A DNA stretch of 64,000 bases from an uncultured Clostridia bacterium (GCA_937892115.1 CALAUI010000006.1:62001-126000), one strand, 5' to 3'; positions 52,746 through 61,248 are shown, counted from the stretch's first letter. Notes: generated by a model not told the origin, from the sequence alone. Numbers and translations: made by a program.

Positions 52746-53581
52746 TATAATTTAACCTCTTTGTGTTTTTTAGCTTTCTTTTCTATGGGCTCTGTTGACT
52801 CTCCGTAGAAAATTGAAACAAGAGTAGTAAGTACGTATGTCTGTATCAGAGCATGAAGAGCTGTGAACAGAACGCCTACGATTACAGGCACTACGTAGCT
52901 TGTCAGTGTATAGTAATATACAAGCTCCGTAACAAGTGCACCGGAAAGAAGTGCACCGAACAGTCTGAAGCTCATCGATATGGGCAGGGAGAAATCTTTA
53001 AGTGCCTTCAATGCTCCCTTTGGTCCGCTGTTGATAAGACCGCCGAAAAGGATCACTCCATAGGAGAAAACGCCCATCGCTATGGCTCCGTTTATATCGG
53101 CCAGAGGTGCAGGTAAAGCGATTGATGTGCCGTTTGTCGTAACTGCCTGTAATCCGAAAAGCTCGAATAAGGTTCCAAACAGTATATATGCACCTGCGCA
53201 GAATATATACCCGCCGATAAAATGCGATTTGTGGCTGCTGTTTGTTTTTGCAAGATCTGTAAAGAATCCTACACCTTTTTCAAGAAGAAACTGGAATTTA
53301 CCCGGTTTTACCGTGAATTTCGGAATAATAAATATTCTGATTATTACCGCGGATATTATCAATAATCCGGAAACAATCATTGCGGAAATGAAGCCGGGAT
53401 TAACTTGTATTCCGCCTATGAAATTTATTTTACCCGTTTCGTGTAAAACCGCATCGCGCATAACTTCTTTTATCGGTTCTGTCTCTTTGGAAGGATTGTC
53501 GGTCAGTATGATGCCGACCAGCAAAATTACTATCAGAGTAACAAAAACAACTATGCTTACCGAACGCTGCTTTTTACTCAA
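52745..53581 (-). CDS. atpB: F0 ATP synthase a subunit
   Basis: Stator channel subunit, 278 residues, about six membrane helices. The essential arginine is R206 in SMSFRLFGALLSGALV, and the last helix has ALIQTYVLTTLVSIFYG. The start is a TTG at 53581 with a very strong AAAGGAGG seven bases upstream. The longer GTG start at 53599 would place the ribosome site inside the gene. It is the first gene of the operon: no atpI or atpZ precedes it. Confidence 0.93.
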   Translation of the reverse strand: MSKKQRSVSIVVFVTLIVILLVGIILTDNPSKETEPIKEVMRDAVLHETGKINFIGGIQVNPGFISAMIVSGLLIISAVIIRIFIIPKFTVKPGKFQFLLEKGVGFFTDLAKTNSSHKSHFIGGYIFCAGAYILFGTLFELFGLQAVTTNGTSIALPAPLADINGAIAMGVFSYGVILFGGLINSGPKGALKALKDFSLPISMSFRLFGALLSGALVTELVYYYTLTSYVVPVIVGVLFTALHALIQTYVLTTLVSIFYGESTEPIEKKAKKHKEVKL

Positions 53582-53588
53582 AATTATG

Positions 53589-53596
53589 CCTCCTTT
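53589..53596 (-). promoter_or_regulatory. Ribosome binding site fixing the atpB TTG start
   Basis: AAAGGAGG on the minus strand (plus-strand CCTCCTTT), seven bases before TTG at 53581. It is the best Shine-Dalgarno match of the operon, set before a weak start codon. Confidence 0.75.
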
Positions 53597-53616
53597 CACC
53601 TTATAAATTAAATTAT

Positions 53617-53645
53617 ATTATATTACTGTCAAATGAAAAAGTAAA
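53617..53645 (-). promoter_or_regulatory. sigmaA promoter for the ATP synthase operon
   Basis: Minus strand TTTACT (53645-53640), a 17-base spacer and TATAAT (53622-53617), 36 bases before the atpB start. A TTGACA lies inside the spacer but has no well-placed -10. Confidence 0.65.
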
Positions 53646-53669
53646 GCGCAAAATTCACAAAACTGTTGA

Positions 53670-53698
53670 TTGAAAAGCCGTATACAATGTGTTAATAT
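53670..53698 (+). promoter_or_regulatory. Probable promoter for the macro-domain gene
   Basis: TTGAAA (53670-53675), a 17-base spacer and TAATAT (53693-53698), 21 bases before the ATG at 53719. Confidence 0.55.
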
Positions 53699-53718
53699 TT
53701 AAACAAGGAGTTGATACA

Positions 53719-54765
53719 ATGCCTTTTCATATCATTAATGGCGATATTGTTACGTTTAAAGGAGATGCAATTGTTAACGCCGCAAATAAGTCACTTCTCG
53801 GCGGAGGTGGGGTAGACGGTGCAATTCATAAAGCAGCAGGTCCTCGTTTGCTTGAAGAATGCAGAGCTCTCGGAGGATGTGAAACGGGAGAAGCAAAAAT
53901 AACAAAAGGATATAATCTCGGTTCAAAGTACGTTATACATACCGTAGGACCTGTTTGGAAGGGCGGTATTGAAAATGAAGAAGTGCTTTTGCGTACTTGT
54001 TATCGGAATGCTTTGAAGCTCGCTTCGGAAAATAAATGCGAAAAGATTGCTTTTCCGAATATTTCGGCGGGAGCATACGGTTATCCTGCAAGTGCGGCAA
54101 GAAGAATCGCAACCGAAGAAATTACGGATTTTCTTGCGGATAACGATATTGACGTATCGTTTTACATCTATGATAAAACGGTTTTTCTCAATAAAAAGAA
54201 AGACGACAGACTTGAGGCATATATCAGATGTAACTTAGCGGAGAATGACAGCTTTACTGCATTTTGCGATAAGCCGGATGCCGGGTTTGTTCCGTTTGAA
54301 ACGGGTAAGAAAAATAAATTATCCCGTAAGTATATTATCAATAAATCCGAAATATACGGTGCTCAGAATAAATCGCTGTGTATGGATGAAGATCTTCGGG
54401 AATGTAAAGCCCCCGAAGATTTCAGAGTTGATGACTCCTTTGTTGATATGCTTTTCAGAAAAATTGACGAAAAGGGAATTACGGATGTTCAATGCTATAA
54501 GGCAGCTAACATAGACAGAAAGCATTTTTCACAAATCAGATGCGACAGAGGTAAGAAGGTGAAGAAAGAAACGGCGGTGGCACTTGCACTTGCGCTCAAG
54601 CTGACTTCGGATGAAGCAGATGAATTTTTGGCAAAGGCCGGATACGCTCTTTCTGATTGTTATCTGTTTGACGTCATTATCAAATACTGCTTTGAAAACG
54701 GAATATATAAGGTTACGACTGTAAATGAAATTTTACATGATTACGATCTGAAAACGTTAAACTGA
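53719..54765 (+). CDS. Macro-domain (ADP-ribose hydrolase-type) protein with C-terminal HTH-like domain
   Basis: 348 residues in two parts. Residues 1-165 are a MacroD-type macro domain: INGDIVTFKGDAIVNAANKS, the GGGGVDGAIH loop (28-37, with D33) and ISAGAYGYP near 113. This group binds ADP-ribose and removes O-acetyl or protein-linked ADP-ribose. A variable segment follows. Residues about 245-345 form a helical domain (YKAANIDRKHFSQIRCDRG, then TAVALALALKLTSDEADEFLAKAGYALS) that looks like an Xre-type helix-turn-helix variant. The start at 53719 has AAGGAG upstream; the longer frame starts in the promoter. The vWA gene follows. Confidence 0.85.
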   Translation: MPFHIINGDIVTFKGDAIVNAANKSLLGGGGVDGAIHKAAGPRLLEECRALGGCETGEAKITKGYNLGSKYVIHTVGPVWKGGIENEEVLLRTCYRNALKLASENKCEKIAFPNISAGAYGYPASAARRIATEEITDFLADNDIDVSFYIYDKTVFLNKKKDDRLEAYIRCNLAENDSFTAFCDKPDAGFVPFETGKKNKLSRKYIINKSEIYGAQNKSLCMDEDLRECKAPEDFRVDDSFVDMLFRKIDEKGITDVQCYKAANIDRKHFSQIRCDRGKKVKKETAVALALALKLTSDEADEFLAKAGYALSDCYLFDVIIKYCFENGIYKVTTVNEILHDYDLKTLN

Positions 54766-54810
54766 TTAATGTCGCTTACGAAACGACCAAAAATATTTTT
54801 CGGCGGATAT

Positions 54811-54851
54811 AATGTGATTGTAGATTGAAAAAATCTATAATCACATTTTTT
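54811..54851 (+). terminator. Strong stem-loop between the macro-domain and vWA genes
   Basis: AATGTGATTGTAGATT (54811-54826) pairs with AATCTATAATCACATT (54832-54847), 16 pairs with one wobble, then a T run to 54851. It is a terminator for the macro gene. A TATAAT at 54808-54813 overlaps its first bases, so a vWA transcript starting there would carry part of the hairpin in its leader. Confidence 0.8.
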
Positions 54852-54868
54852 ATTCGGAGGAAAAAATA

Positions 54869-55513
54869 ATGAGTAACAAATTTACGGAGCTTGTATTTAT
54901 CATTGACAAAAGCGGCTCAATGTCAGGTCTTGAATCCGATACGATAGGCGGTTTCAATTCGATGATTGAGAAACAGAAGAGAGAAGATGGCAAGTGCCTT
55001 GTTTCTACCGTGTTCTTTAATGACAAATCACAGGTTATTCATGACAGAGTTGACATCAGCGAGATAACCCGTCTTACCGAAGACGATTACAGTGTATGCG
55101 GATGTACCGCTCTTGTTGACGCAATCGGTTGTGCCGTACATCATATCGGAAACGTTCATAAGTATGCCCGTAAGGAGGATGTTCCCGATAATACTATGTT
55201 TGTCATTACCACTGACGGAATGGAGAATGCAAGCCATATCTATTCATCGGAAAAGGTAAAGAGAATGATTGAAAGACAAAAAGAAAAGTACGGCTGGGAT
55301 TTTATTTTCATCGGTGCAAATATTGATTCTGTGGAAACGGCAAAATATTTCGGAATTTCCGAGGACAGAGCCGTAAACTATAAGCACGACAAAAAAGGTA
55401 CGGAAGTTCTTTACAGAGGTGTGTCAAAAGCCGTATCAAGTTTAAGAAAGGAATGTGCTGTTTGTAATTGCTGGAGTGACGAAATAGCAGAGGATTTTGA
55501 TAACAGAAAGTAA
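54869..55513 (+). CDS. von Willebrand factor A domain protein
   Basis: 214-residue stand-alone vWA domain with a complete metal-ion-dependent adhesion site: DKSGSMS (13-19, the DxSxS motif), a threonine in CGCTALVDAIG near 79, and aspartate in ITTDGMENASH near 115. No signal peptide or membrane segment, so it is cytosolic. Short intracellular vWA proteins of this type often work in protein-complex assembly or stress modules. The partner is unknown. The macro-domain gene just upstream suggests a common ADP-ribose-related role, but a terminator lies between them. CGGAGG precedes the ATG. Confidence 0.83.
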   Translation: MSNKFTELVFIIDKSGSMSGLESDTIGGFNSMIEKQKREDGKCLVSTVFFNDKSQVIHDRVDISEITRLTEDDYSVCGCTALVDAIGCAVHHIGNVHKYARKEDVPDNTMFVITTDGMENASHIYSSEKVKRMIERQKEKYGWDFIFIGANIDSVETAKYFGISEDRAVNYKHDKKGTEVLYRGVSKAVSSLRKECAVCNCWSDEIAEDFDNRK

Positions 55514-55519
55514 AAAATA

Positions 55520-55546
55520 AAGAAGGGGTGCTGTGCATCCCTTCTT
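55520..55546. terminator. Bidirectional terminator between the vWA gene and the nucleoside transporter operon
   Basis: AAGAAGGGGTGC (55520-55531) and GCATCCCTTCTT (55535-55546), 12 pairs with one wobble and a three-base loop, with T-rich tracts on both strands. Confidence 0.85.
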
Positions 55547-55553
55547 TTGGTTT

Positions 55554-56534
55554 TTATCTGTCTTCTCTGAAATAAGAAAGTCCAAGACATGCGGGTGGCT
55601 GATTCTCTCTCTTTTTCTTCATACTGATAAGAATAAGAACTATGATTGTTACAAGGTAGGGGGCCATTTTGAATAGCTCCTGGTCGCCCATACCGAGTCC
55701 GGGAATATAGTTGTGAACGATGAAAAGACCGCCGAAAAGAATTGAGCCGATAATGCTGAGGTTCGGTCTCCATATTGCGAAGATAACAAGTGCGATTGCA
55801 AGCCATCCTCTGTCACCGAATGCATCGTTTGACCAAACACCGTTAGCATAGTCCATAACATAGTAGAGTCCGCCGAGTCCAGAAATCATACTTCCGATAA
55901 TTGTTGCGGCATACTTAAAGCGGGTAACGTTTATACCTGCGGCATCTGCGGTTGCGGGGCTTTCGCCTACAGCACGAAGATGAAGTCCGCTTCTTGTTTT
56001 GTTGAAATATATGGTCATAAGAACGGCGATGATTATTGCGGCATAAGCAAGGAAACTGTAAGAGAATAAAAGTTCGCCTACGGAACCGAGTTTATCTGCG
56101 AAAGGCAGCTCTGTCTTGAAACAGTTGCTTGTTTTTGAAAGAGCGATTGAGGGAATGTCAGTATTGCCGGAAAGCTTGATAAGTGAGCCACCGAAGAAAT
56201 TACCGAAGCCGACACCGAATGTGGTAAGTGCAAGACCGGTAACGTTCTGATTTGCCCTTAAAGTTACCGTAAGGAATGCATAAATGAATCCCATAATTGC
56301 AGAACCGAGCAGGGTTGTGCAAAGGGGAATGAGTATTGCAAGCCACGGATTGAAATCAGAAGCGTTTGTTTCGTAAAGAAATGCGCCGATAACACCGCTG
56401 ATACCGCCGACGTACATTACACCCGCGGTACCGAGATTAAGGTGACCGCTTTTTTCCGTAAGGATTTCACCGGTAGAGCCGAAAAGAAGGGGAATGCCCT
56501 GCATGACTGCTCTGACTAAGAATTTTACAATCAT
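55554..56534 (-). CDS. BMP-type nucleoside/purine ABC transporter permease 2 (NupQ-like)
   Basis: 326-residue BPD_transp_2-family permease with about eight or nine membrane helices. The N-terminal block MQGIPLLFGSTGEILTEKSGHLNLGTAGVMYVGG and the central RAVGESPATADAAGINV loop match the second permease of RbsC/BmpA-type nucleoside importers (B. subtilis NupQ). It works with the adjacent permease, the double-ABC ATPase and the BMP lipoprotein. Its start overlaps the previous gene by four bases. Confidence 0.9.
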   Translation of the reverse strand: MIVKFLVRAVMQGIPLLFGSTGEILTEKSGHLNLGTAGVMYVGGISGVIGAFLYETNASDFNPWLAILIPLCTTLLGSAIMGFIYAFLTVTLRANQNVTGLALTTFGVGFGNFFGGSLIKLSGNTDIPSIALSKTSNCFKTELPFADKLGSVGELLFSYSFLAYAAIIIAVLMTIYFNKTRSGLHLRAVGESPATADAAGINVTRFKYAATIIGSMISGLGGLYYVMDYANGVWSNDAFGDRGWLAIALVIFAIWRPNLSIIGSILFGGLFIVHNYIPGLGMGDQELFKMAPYLVTIIVLILISMKKKRENQPPACLGLSYFREDR

Positions 56535-57646
56535 TTATTCTCGGCCTCCTTTTGACGGAAATTGATTTTGTAATTGATAAAGAATTCACTGCCGATAATA
56601 AAGAATATGATTATACCGGTAATAATTTCGGAAAATGAGTCGTTAAGACCAAGTTCCATTGAAATCTGACCTGCACCTTTCTCAAAGAAAACGAGAAGAA
56701 GTGAGGTGAGCACCATGGTAAGGGGATTGAAGTGGGCGAGCCAGGATACCATAATTGCAGTGAATCCTCTGCCGCCGGCAGTTTCCGCATTGATCGTATG
56801 ACTTGTACCCGATACAAGCAGAAGTCCAGCGATACCGCACAATGCTCCGGAAAGAATCATTGTTCTGATGATGATTTTCTTAACGTTGATGCCGATATAT
56901 CTTGCTGTATTTTCGCTTTCACCGACTACTGCAATTTCATAACCGTGTTTACTGTTTTTGAGATAGAAATACATTACTACGGTAAGAATTGCAACGATAA
57001 TTATCGGCAGAAGGTGATTATTGCCGTCTATGGCAGGAAGCCAGCCGAGCTCCGATGAACTGTTTATTACACCGATTTTACCCGAACCCTTGGGATTTGA
57101 CCAGATAAATGCAAAATACGATACTATCTGTATTGCAATATAGTTCATCATAAGGGTGAACAGCGTTTCGTTGGTGTTCCAGTTTGCCTTGAAAAATGCG
57201 GGAATCAGACCCCATACTGCACCTGCAACGATACTTGCGAGTATCATTATAACGTAGAGAGCCCAGACAGGTAACGTGTCTTTACACAGAATCATTACCG
57301 AAGCGGTTGCAAGTCCGCCTATAAGCACCTGACCTTCCGCTCCGATATTCCAGAATCTCATCTTGAATGCAGGAGTAACGGCAAGGGCTACGCACAGTAA
57401 AATAGCTGTATCTCTTGCAAGATTCCATAATCTTCTCGGCGAGCCGATTGCACCGTCAATCATTGATTTATAAACGTCAAGAGGATTAAGCTTGGTTACG
57501 ATAGCGGTAATTATTCCGCATACGATAAGAGAAACAAGCACCGAAAGAATACGGATAATACAAGATTTCCAAAAGGGAAGGTTATCCTTTGAACGTTTTG
57601 TAACGTGGAAGAGAGGTTCACGTACTTTTTTGTTGTTATCATTCAT
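56531..57646 (-). CDS. BMP-type nucleoside/purine ABC transporter permease 1 (NupP-like)
   Basis: 371-residue permease. After a charged N-terminus come about nine membrane helices. The motif MRFWNIGAEGQVLIGGLATA and the cytoplasmic loop AVVGESENTARYIGINV are characteristic of the first permease of this importer class. The start overlaps the ATPase gene by eight bases, indicating translational coupling. Confidence 0.9.
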   Translation of the reverse strand: MNDNNKKVREPLFHVTKRSKDNLPFWKSCIIRILSVLVSLIVCGIITAIVTKLNPLDVYKSMIDGAIGSPRRLWNLARDTAILLCVALAVTPAFKMRFWNIGAEGQVLIGGLATASVMILCKDTLPVWALYVIMILASIVAGAVWGLIPAFFKANWNTNETLFTLMMNYIAIQIVSYFAFIWSNPKGSGKIGVINSSSELGWLPAIDGNNHLLPIIIVAILTVVMYFYLKNSKHGYEIAVVGESENTARYIGINVKKIIIRTMILSGALCGIAGLLLVSGTSHTINAETAGGRGFTAIMVSWLAHFNPLTMVLTSLLLVFFEKGAGQISMELGLNDSFSEIITGIIIFFIIGSEFFINYKINFRQKEAENK

Positions 57647-59174
57647 TTGTGTTTCCTCCTTCCGATTTCTTGGTCATCATAAATCCGATTTCTTCTTTAG
57701 TGGCTTTTCTTGCGTCAACTATACCGGAAACTTCACCGGAACTGAGTACGACGATTTTATCGCAAAGCTCAATGAGAACGTCAAGGTCTTCACCTACAAA
57801 GATAATGGCGACACCGTTTTTCTTCTGCTCGTTGAGCAGATTATAAATCATATAAGAAGAGTTTATATCAAGTCCTCTTACGGGATATGCCACCATAAGT
57901 ACTGTGGGTGCAGCGGCAATTTCTCTGCCGACAAGTACCTTCTGCACGTTACCGCCCGAGAGTCTTCTTACGGGAGTTGTCGGTCCGGGAGTAACGACTT
58001 CAAGGTCGTGAATTACTTTATCGGCAAGAGTTCTCGGCTTCTTCCTTTCAGTAAAGGGCGTTTTGCCCTTCTTGTAGCTTCTGAGCATCATGTTGTCAAT
58101 GATGTCCATGTTGCCGACAAGTCCCATACCGAGTCTGTCTTCCGGTACGAATGAAAGTCTTACGCCAAGCTCTTTTATCTGTGTGGGTGTTTTATCCCTG
58201 AGGTTATCTTCTTTGCCGGTCTTGGGATTATTATAGACGATTTTGCCTTCATCAAGTCTCTGAAGACCGGCGATTGCTTCAAGCAATTCCTTCTGTCCGC
58301 TGCCGGCAATACCCGCTATACCGAGTATTTCGCCCGATTTAACGGTGAAAGAAACGTTGTTGAGTACAGGTATACCGTCGTTATTCAGAAGCTTGAGTGA
58401 TTCAATTATAAGCCGGTCCTGAGGATTCTCGGGCTCAGTCCTGTCAATGTTAAGACTGATTTTTTTGCCGACCATCATTTCGGTAAGCTCTGATTCGTTA
58501 GTTTCTGCGGTGTTAACCGTGCCGATATATACGCCCTTGCGAAGAACGGAAACTTTGTCGGAAAGAGCAAGCACCTCGTGAAGCTTATGTGTGATAATGA
58601 TGATTGACTTGCCGTCTTCTTTCATCTTGCGAAGAATGTTGAAAAGCTTCTCCGTTTCCTGGGGAGTAAGTACGGCTGTCGGTTCGTCAAGAATCAATAT
58701 ATCCGCGCCTCTGTAAAGCACTTTAATGATTTCAACGGTCTGCTTTTCGGATACGGACATGTCATAAATCTTTTTGTTGGGGTCAATGTCAAATCCGTAT
58801 CTGTCGCTGATTTCCTTAATCTGATTAGCTGACTGCTTCAGATTGAATTTACCGTCTTTAAGACCGAGAACTATATTCTCCGCGGCGCTGAAAACGTCAA
58901 CAAGCTTGAAATGCTGATGTATCATACCGATTTTGTGGTCAAAAGCATCCTTAGGAGATTTGATAACCACTTCTTTTCCGTCAATGAATATCTGTCCGTG
59001 ATCCGGGAAATAGATACCGGAAATAATATTCATAAGAGTGGTTTTTCCGCTTCCGTTTTCACCGAGAATTGACAGTATTTCTCCTCTTTCTACGGTAAGA
59101 CATACGTCTTTGTTGGCAACTATGCTGCCGAAAACTTTTGTAATATTTTTCAGTTCAATAGCCGGTACACTCAT
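57639..59174 (-). CDS. BMP-type nucleoside/purine ABC transporter ATP-binding protein (NupO-like)
   Basis: 511 residues with two fused ABC domains, as in RbsA/NupO. Domain 1 has Walker A GENGSGKTT (38-46), a non-standard signature SVSEKQTVEI and Walker B in ILILDEPTAVLTPQE. Domain 2 has GIAGSGQKELLEAIAG, signature RLSGGNVQKVLVGREI and a degenerate Walker B in LMVAYPVRGLD. Hydrolysis probably relies on one site. GAGGTG precedes the ATG. It follows the BMP gene across a terminator-like stem-loop. Confidence 0.92.
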   Translation of the reverse strand: MSVPAIELKNITKVFGSIVANKDVCLTVERGEILSILGENGSGKTTLMNIISGIYFPDHGQIFIDGKEVVIKSPKDAFDHKIGMIHQHFKLVDVFSAAENIVLGLKDGKFNLKQSANQIKEISDRYGFDIDPNKKIYDMSVSEKQTVEIIKVLYRGADILILDEPTAVLTPQETEKLFNILRKMKEDGKSIIIITHKLHEVLALSDKVSVLRKGVYIGTVNTAETNESELTEMMVGKKISLNIDRTEPENPQDRLIIESLKLLNNDGIPVLNNVSFTVKSGEILGIAGIAGSGQKELLEAIAGLQRLDEGKIVYNNPKTGKEDNLRDKTPTQIKELGVRLSFVPEDRLGMGLVGNMDIIDNMMLRSYKKGKTPFTERKKPRTLADKVIHDLEVVTPGPTTPVRRLSGGNVQKVLVGREIAAAPTVLMVAYPVRGLDINSSYMIYNLLNEQKKNGVAIIFVGEDLDVLIELCDKIVVLSSGEVSGIVDARKATKEEIGFMMTKKSEGGNTNE

Positions 59175-59246
59175 ATTTTCACCTCAGTTTATGACTTTGA
59201 AAAGAAATCATCATAATGGTTCCTTTTCAACACCAAAAAACAGAAA

Positions 59247-59273
59247 CCGGGCGAAGCTTTTGACTCCGCCCGG
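59247..59273 (-). terminator. Internal terminator/attenuator between the BMP and NupO-like genes
   Basis: On the minus strand CCGGGCG and CGCCCGG (plus-strand 59267-59273 and 59247-59253), extended by AG/CT past one mismatch, followed by TTTCTGTTTTTTGG. Partial read-through would give more binding protein than permease, a common setup in such operons. Confidence 0.75.
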
Positions 59274-59288
59274 AGTTCGAATTATAAA

Positions 59289-60527
59289 TTAATATGCGTC
59301 GTTAAGGAGCTCAATGCCGTCGATTCTGAGATCAAAGTAAGGAGCTGAACGGAACTCTGACTCATGGAAGTAACCTTCGGAGATAACCTCTGTGTCGGGA
59401 GTGTAAGCTTCGTCTGAATTAACGTCTGCCTGATATGAATCAAGAGCTTTGCCTTCTACTGTGAATGTAGCAGTATCAAATACGTGAAGTGTTCCTGCCT
59501 CGAAAGCTGCCTTTGCTTCGTCAATAGCTGCCTGAGTACCTTCTGCTGCAACGTCACCGTTAAGGTCAATGAGCTCAACGGAACCGGTAGCGATAGAACC
59601 GGTGTAATCAGCACCGATATCCTTGCCTTCGATTACGCAGTTGATCATGTGCTCGAAATAAGGAGTCCAGTTGATTCTGGAGGAAATGATGTAGGTGTTG
59701 GGACCTACTGATTTGGTTGAACCGTTGTATGAAACGTTGGGAACACCTGCATTTTCACAAGCTGTGGGAGCACCCATGGAGTCAGCGTGCTGGCTGATAA
59801 GTGCGCAGCCTGCATTGATGAGCTTCTGAGCAGCTTCCTTTTCACCTGTTTCGTCATACCATGAACCGGTGAACTGAACCTTCATCGTAGCGCTTTCGCA
59901 AACTGAACGTGCGCCGAGGAAGAATGAAGTGTAGCCGGAAATAACTTCTGCGTAAGTGAATGCACCTACGTAACCGATAATTGCTTCTTCGGGAGTGATG
60001 TCGCCTGCTTCAATCATAGCGTTAAGCTTCATACCTGCAGCGATACCGGCAAGATATCTGCCTTCATAGATGGAAGCGAATGCATTGTGATAGTTTGCAA
60101 GTCCCTCGGTGTGTGCCTTGGTACCTGTTGCATGGCAGAACTGAACATCCTTGAATTCTTTAGCTGCCTGAATCATATAGTCTTCATGACCGAAGGAGTC
60201 AGCGAATATTACATTACAGCCGTTATCAACAAGATCTGCTGCTGCCTGGTAACAATCGTCGCTTTCGGGAATGTTTGTCTTGAGAAGATAATCTACGCCG
60301 AGATTCTCGCAAGCTGCTTTTGCAGCGTCAAGAAAGTTCTTGTCATAGGTTGAGTTCTCGTCATGAAGGAAAATGAAACCTACTTTGATGTCGCTTTTGG
60401 CAACGGGCTCTACGGATACTTCCTCTCCGCCTTTTTTCGTTGTGTCGTTTTTGCTTTCATTTCCGCCGCATGCTGCAAGGCAGAATACGAGCGAAAGTGC
60501 CATGAGAATTGCTATAATTTTTTTCAT
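59289..60527 (-). CDS. BMP/PnrA family substrate-binding lipoprotein (nucleoside/purine uptake)
   Basis: 412-residue lipoprotein: signal peptide with lipobox LAAC (C20), then a periplasmic-binding-protein fold of the Bmp/PnrA/Med family (VGFIFLHDENSTYDKNFLDAA..., IFADSFGHEDYMIQAAKEF, YEGRYLAGIAAGM). Known members bind purine or pyrimidine nucleosides. The neighbouring xpt gene points to purines, though the bound ligand is inferred. The start is the ATG at 60527 with GAGG upstream. Residues 340-412 extend past the usual domain end. Confidence 0.9.
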   Translation of the reverse strand: MKKIIAILMALSLVFCLAACGGNESKNDTTKKGGEEVSVEPVAKSDIKVGFIFLHDENSTYDKNFLDAAKAACENLGVDYLLKTNIPESDDCYQAAADLVDNGCNVIFADSFGHEDYMIQAAKEFKDVQFCHATGTKAHTEGLANYHNAFASIYEGRYLAGIAAGMKLNAMIEAGDITPEEAIIGYVGAFTYAEVISGYTSFFLGARSVCESATMKVQFTGSWYDETGEKEAAQKLINAGCALISQHADSMGAPTACENAGVPNVSYNGSTKSVGPNTYIISSRINWTPYFEHMINCVIEGKDIGADYTGSIATGSVELIDLNGDVAAEGTQAAIDEAKAAFEAGTLHVFDTATFTVEGKALDSYQADVNSDEAYTPDTEVISEGYFHESEFRSAPYFDLRIDGIELLNDAY

Positions 60528-60557
60528 TTTATGTAACCTCCACATAAAAATTATAAA

Positions 60558-61130
60558 CTATTTGCCGAAGGTAATCTTACCGTCATCAATTGAATTGATG
60601 ATTGCAAGTGATTCAAGGTGTAAGCCCATTTCGCGAAGCTCTTTTCCACCGGGCTGGAAACCTTTTTCTATACAGATGCCAACTCCTTCGACTGTTGCAC
60701 CTGCCTGTTTACATAATCCGATGAGACCTTTTACTGCGGCTCCGTTTGCAAGAAAGTCGTCTATTATCAGTATATGGTCTTTATCGGTAATGTATTTTTT
60801 TGATACACCTATCTGCGTGTTTGTGTTTTTGGTAAATGAAAAAACCTCACCTGTATAGATATCATTGCCGACGTTACGGTGAATACCTTTTTTGGCAAAA
60901 ACAACCGGGACATTAAAATACTGCGCTGTAATGCACGCAATTCCGATGCCCGATGCCTCTATGGTGAGTATTTTATTTATATTTTCATTTACAAAAAGCT
61001 TTTTGAATTCCTTGCCGATTTCACAGAGAAGATTAACATCTATCTGATGATTGAGAAACATATCCACCTTTACTATATCGTTACCGATGATTTCTCCGTA
61101 ATTCTGAATCTTCTCCTCAAGAAGCAGCAA
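60558..61130 (-). CDS. xpt: Xanthine phosphoribosyltransferase
   Basis: Makes XMP from xanthine and PRPP in purine salvage. The 190 residues have the Xpt pattern: MLLLEEKIQNYG at the start, LTIEASGIGIA, and the PRPP loop HILIIDDFLANGAAVKGLI, then EKGFQPGGKELRE. It starts with TTG at 61130, seven bases after GGGGTG. It is the first gene of an operon with the BMP-type importer, so uptake and salvage are coupled. The leader is only about 35 bases, too short for a purine riboswitch. Confidence 0.93.
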   Translation of the reverse strand: MLLLEEKIQNYGEIIGNDIVKVDMFLNHQIDVNLLCEIGKEFKKLFVNENINKILTIEASGIGIACITAQYFNVPVVFAKKGIHRNVGNDIYTGEVFSFTKNTNTQIGVSKKYITDKDHILIIDDFLANGAAVKGLIGLCKQAGATVEGVGICIEKGFQPGGKELREMGLHLESLAIINSIDDGKITFGK

Positions 61131-61137
61131 TGCAATT

Positions 61138-61143
61138 CACCCC
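61138..61143 (-). promoter_or_regulatory. Ribosome binding site fixing the xpt TTG start
   Basis: GGGGTG on the minus strand (plus-strand CACCCC), seven bases upstream of the TTG at 61130. No ATG or GTG start fits this site. Confidence 0.6.
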
Positions 61144-61173
61144 AAATCAAAATACTGATTATTTGACGAATCA

Positions 61174-61202
61174 ATTATAATAAACTGTCCGTAAAAAATC
61201 AA
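61174..61202 (-). promoter_or_regulatory. sigmaA promoter for the xpt-transporter operon
   Basis: Minus strand TTGATT (61202-61197), a 17-base spacer and TATAAT (61179-61174), 44 bases before the TTG start of xpt. Confidence 0.75.
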
Positions 61203-61248
61203 GGGAAATCTTTAATAAATACAACATATTGTATATTGCGACAAACGA

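Noticed and set aside
47693..53581. N-type (sodium) ATPase operon
   Set aside because: Gene order is the classical a-c-b-alpha-gamma-beta-epsilon, not the N-ATPase order beginning with beta and epsilon, and the helix-1 Gln of sodium-binding c is absent.
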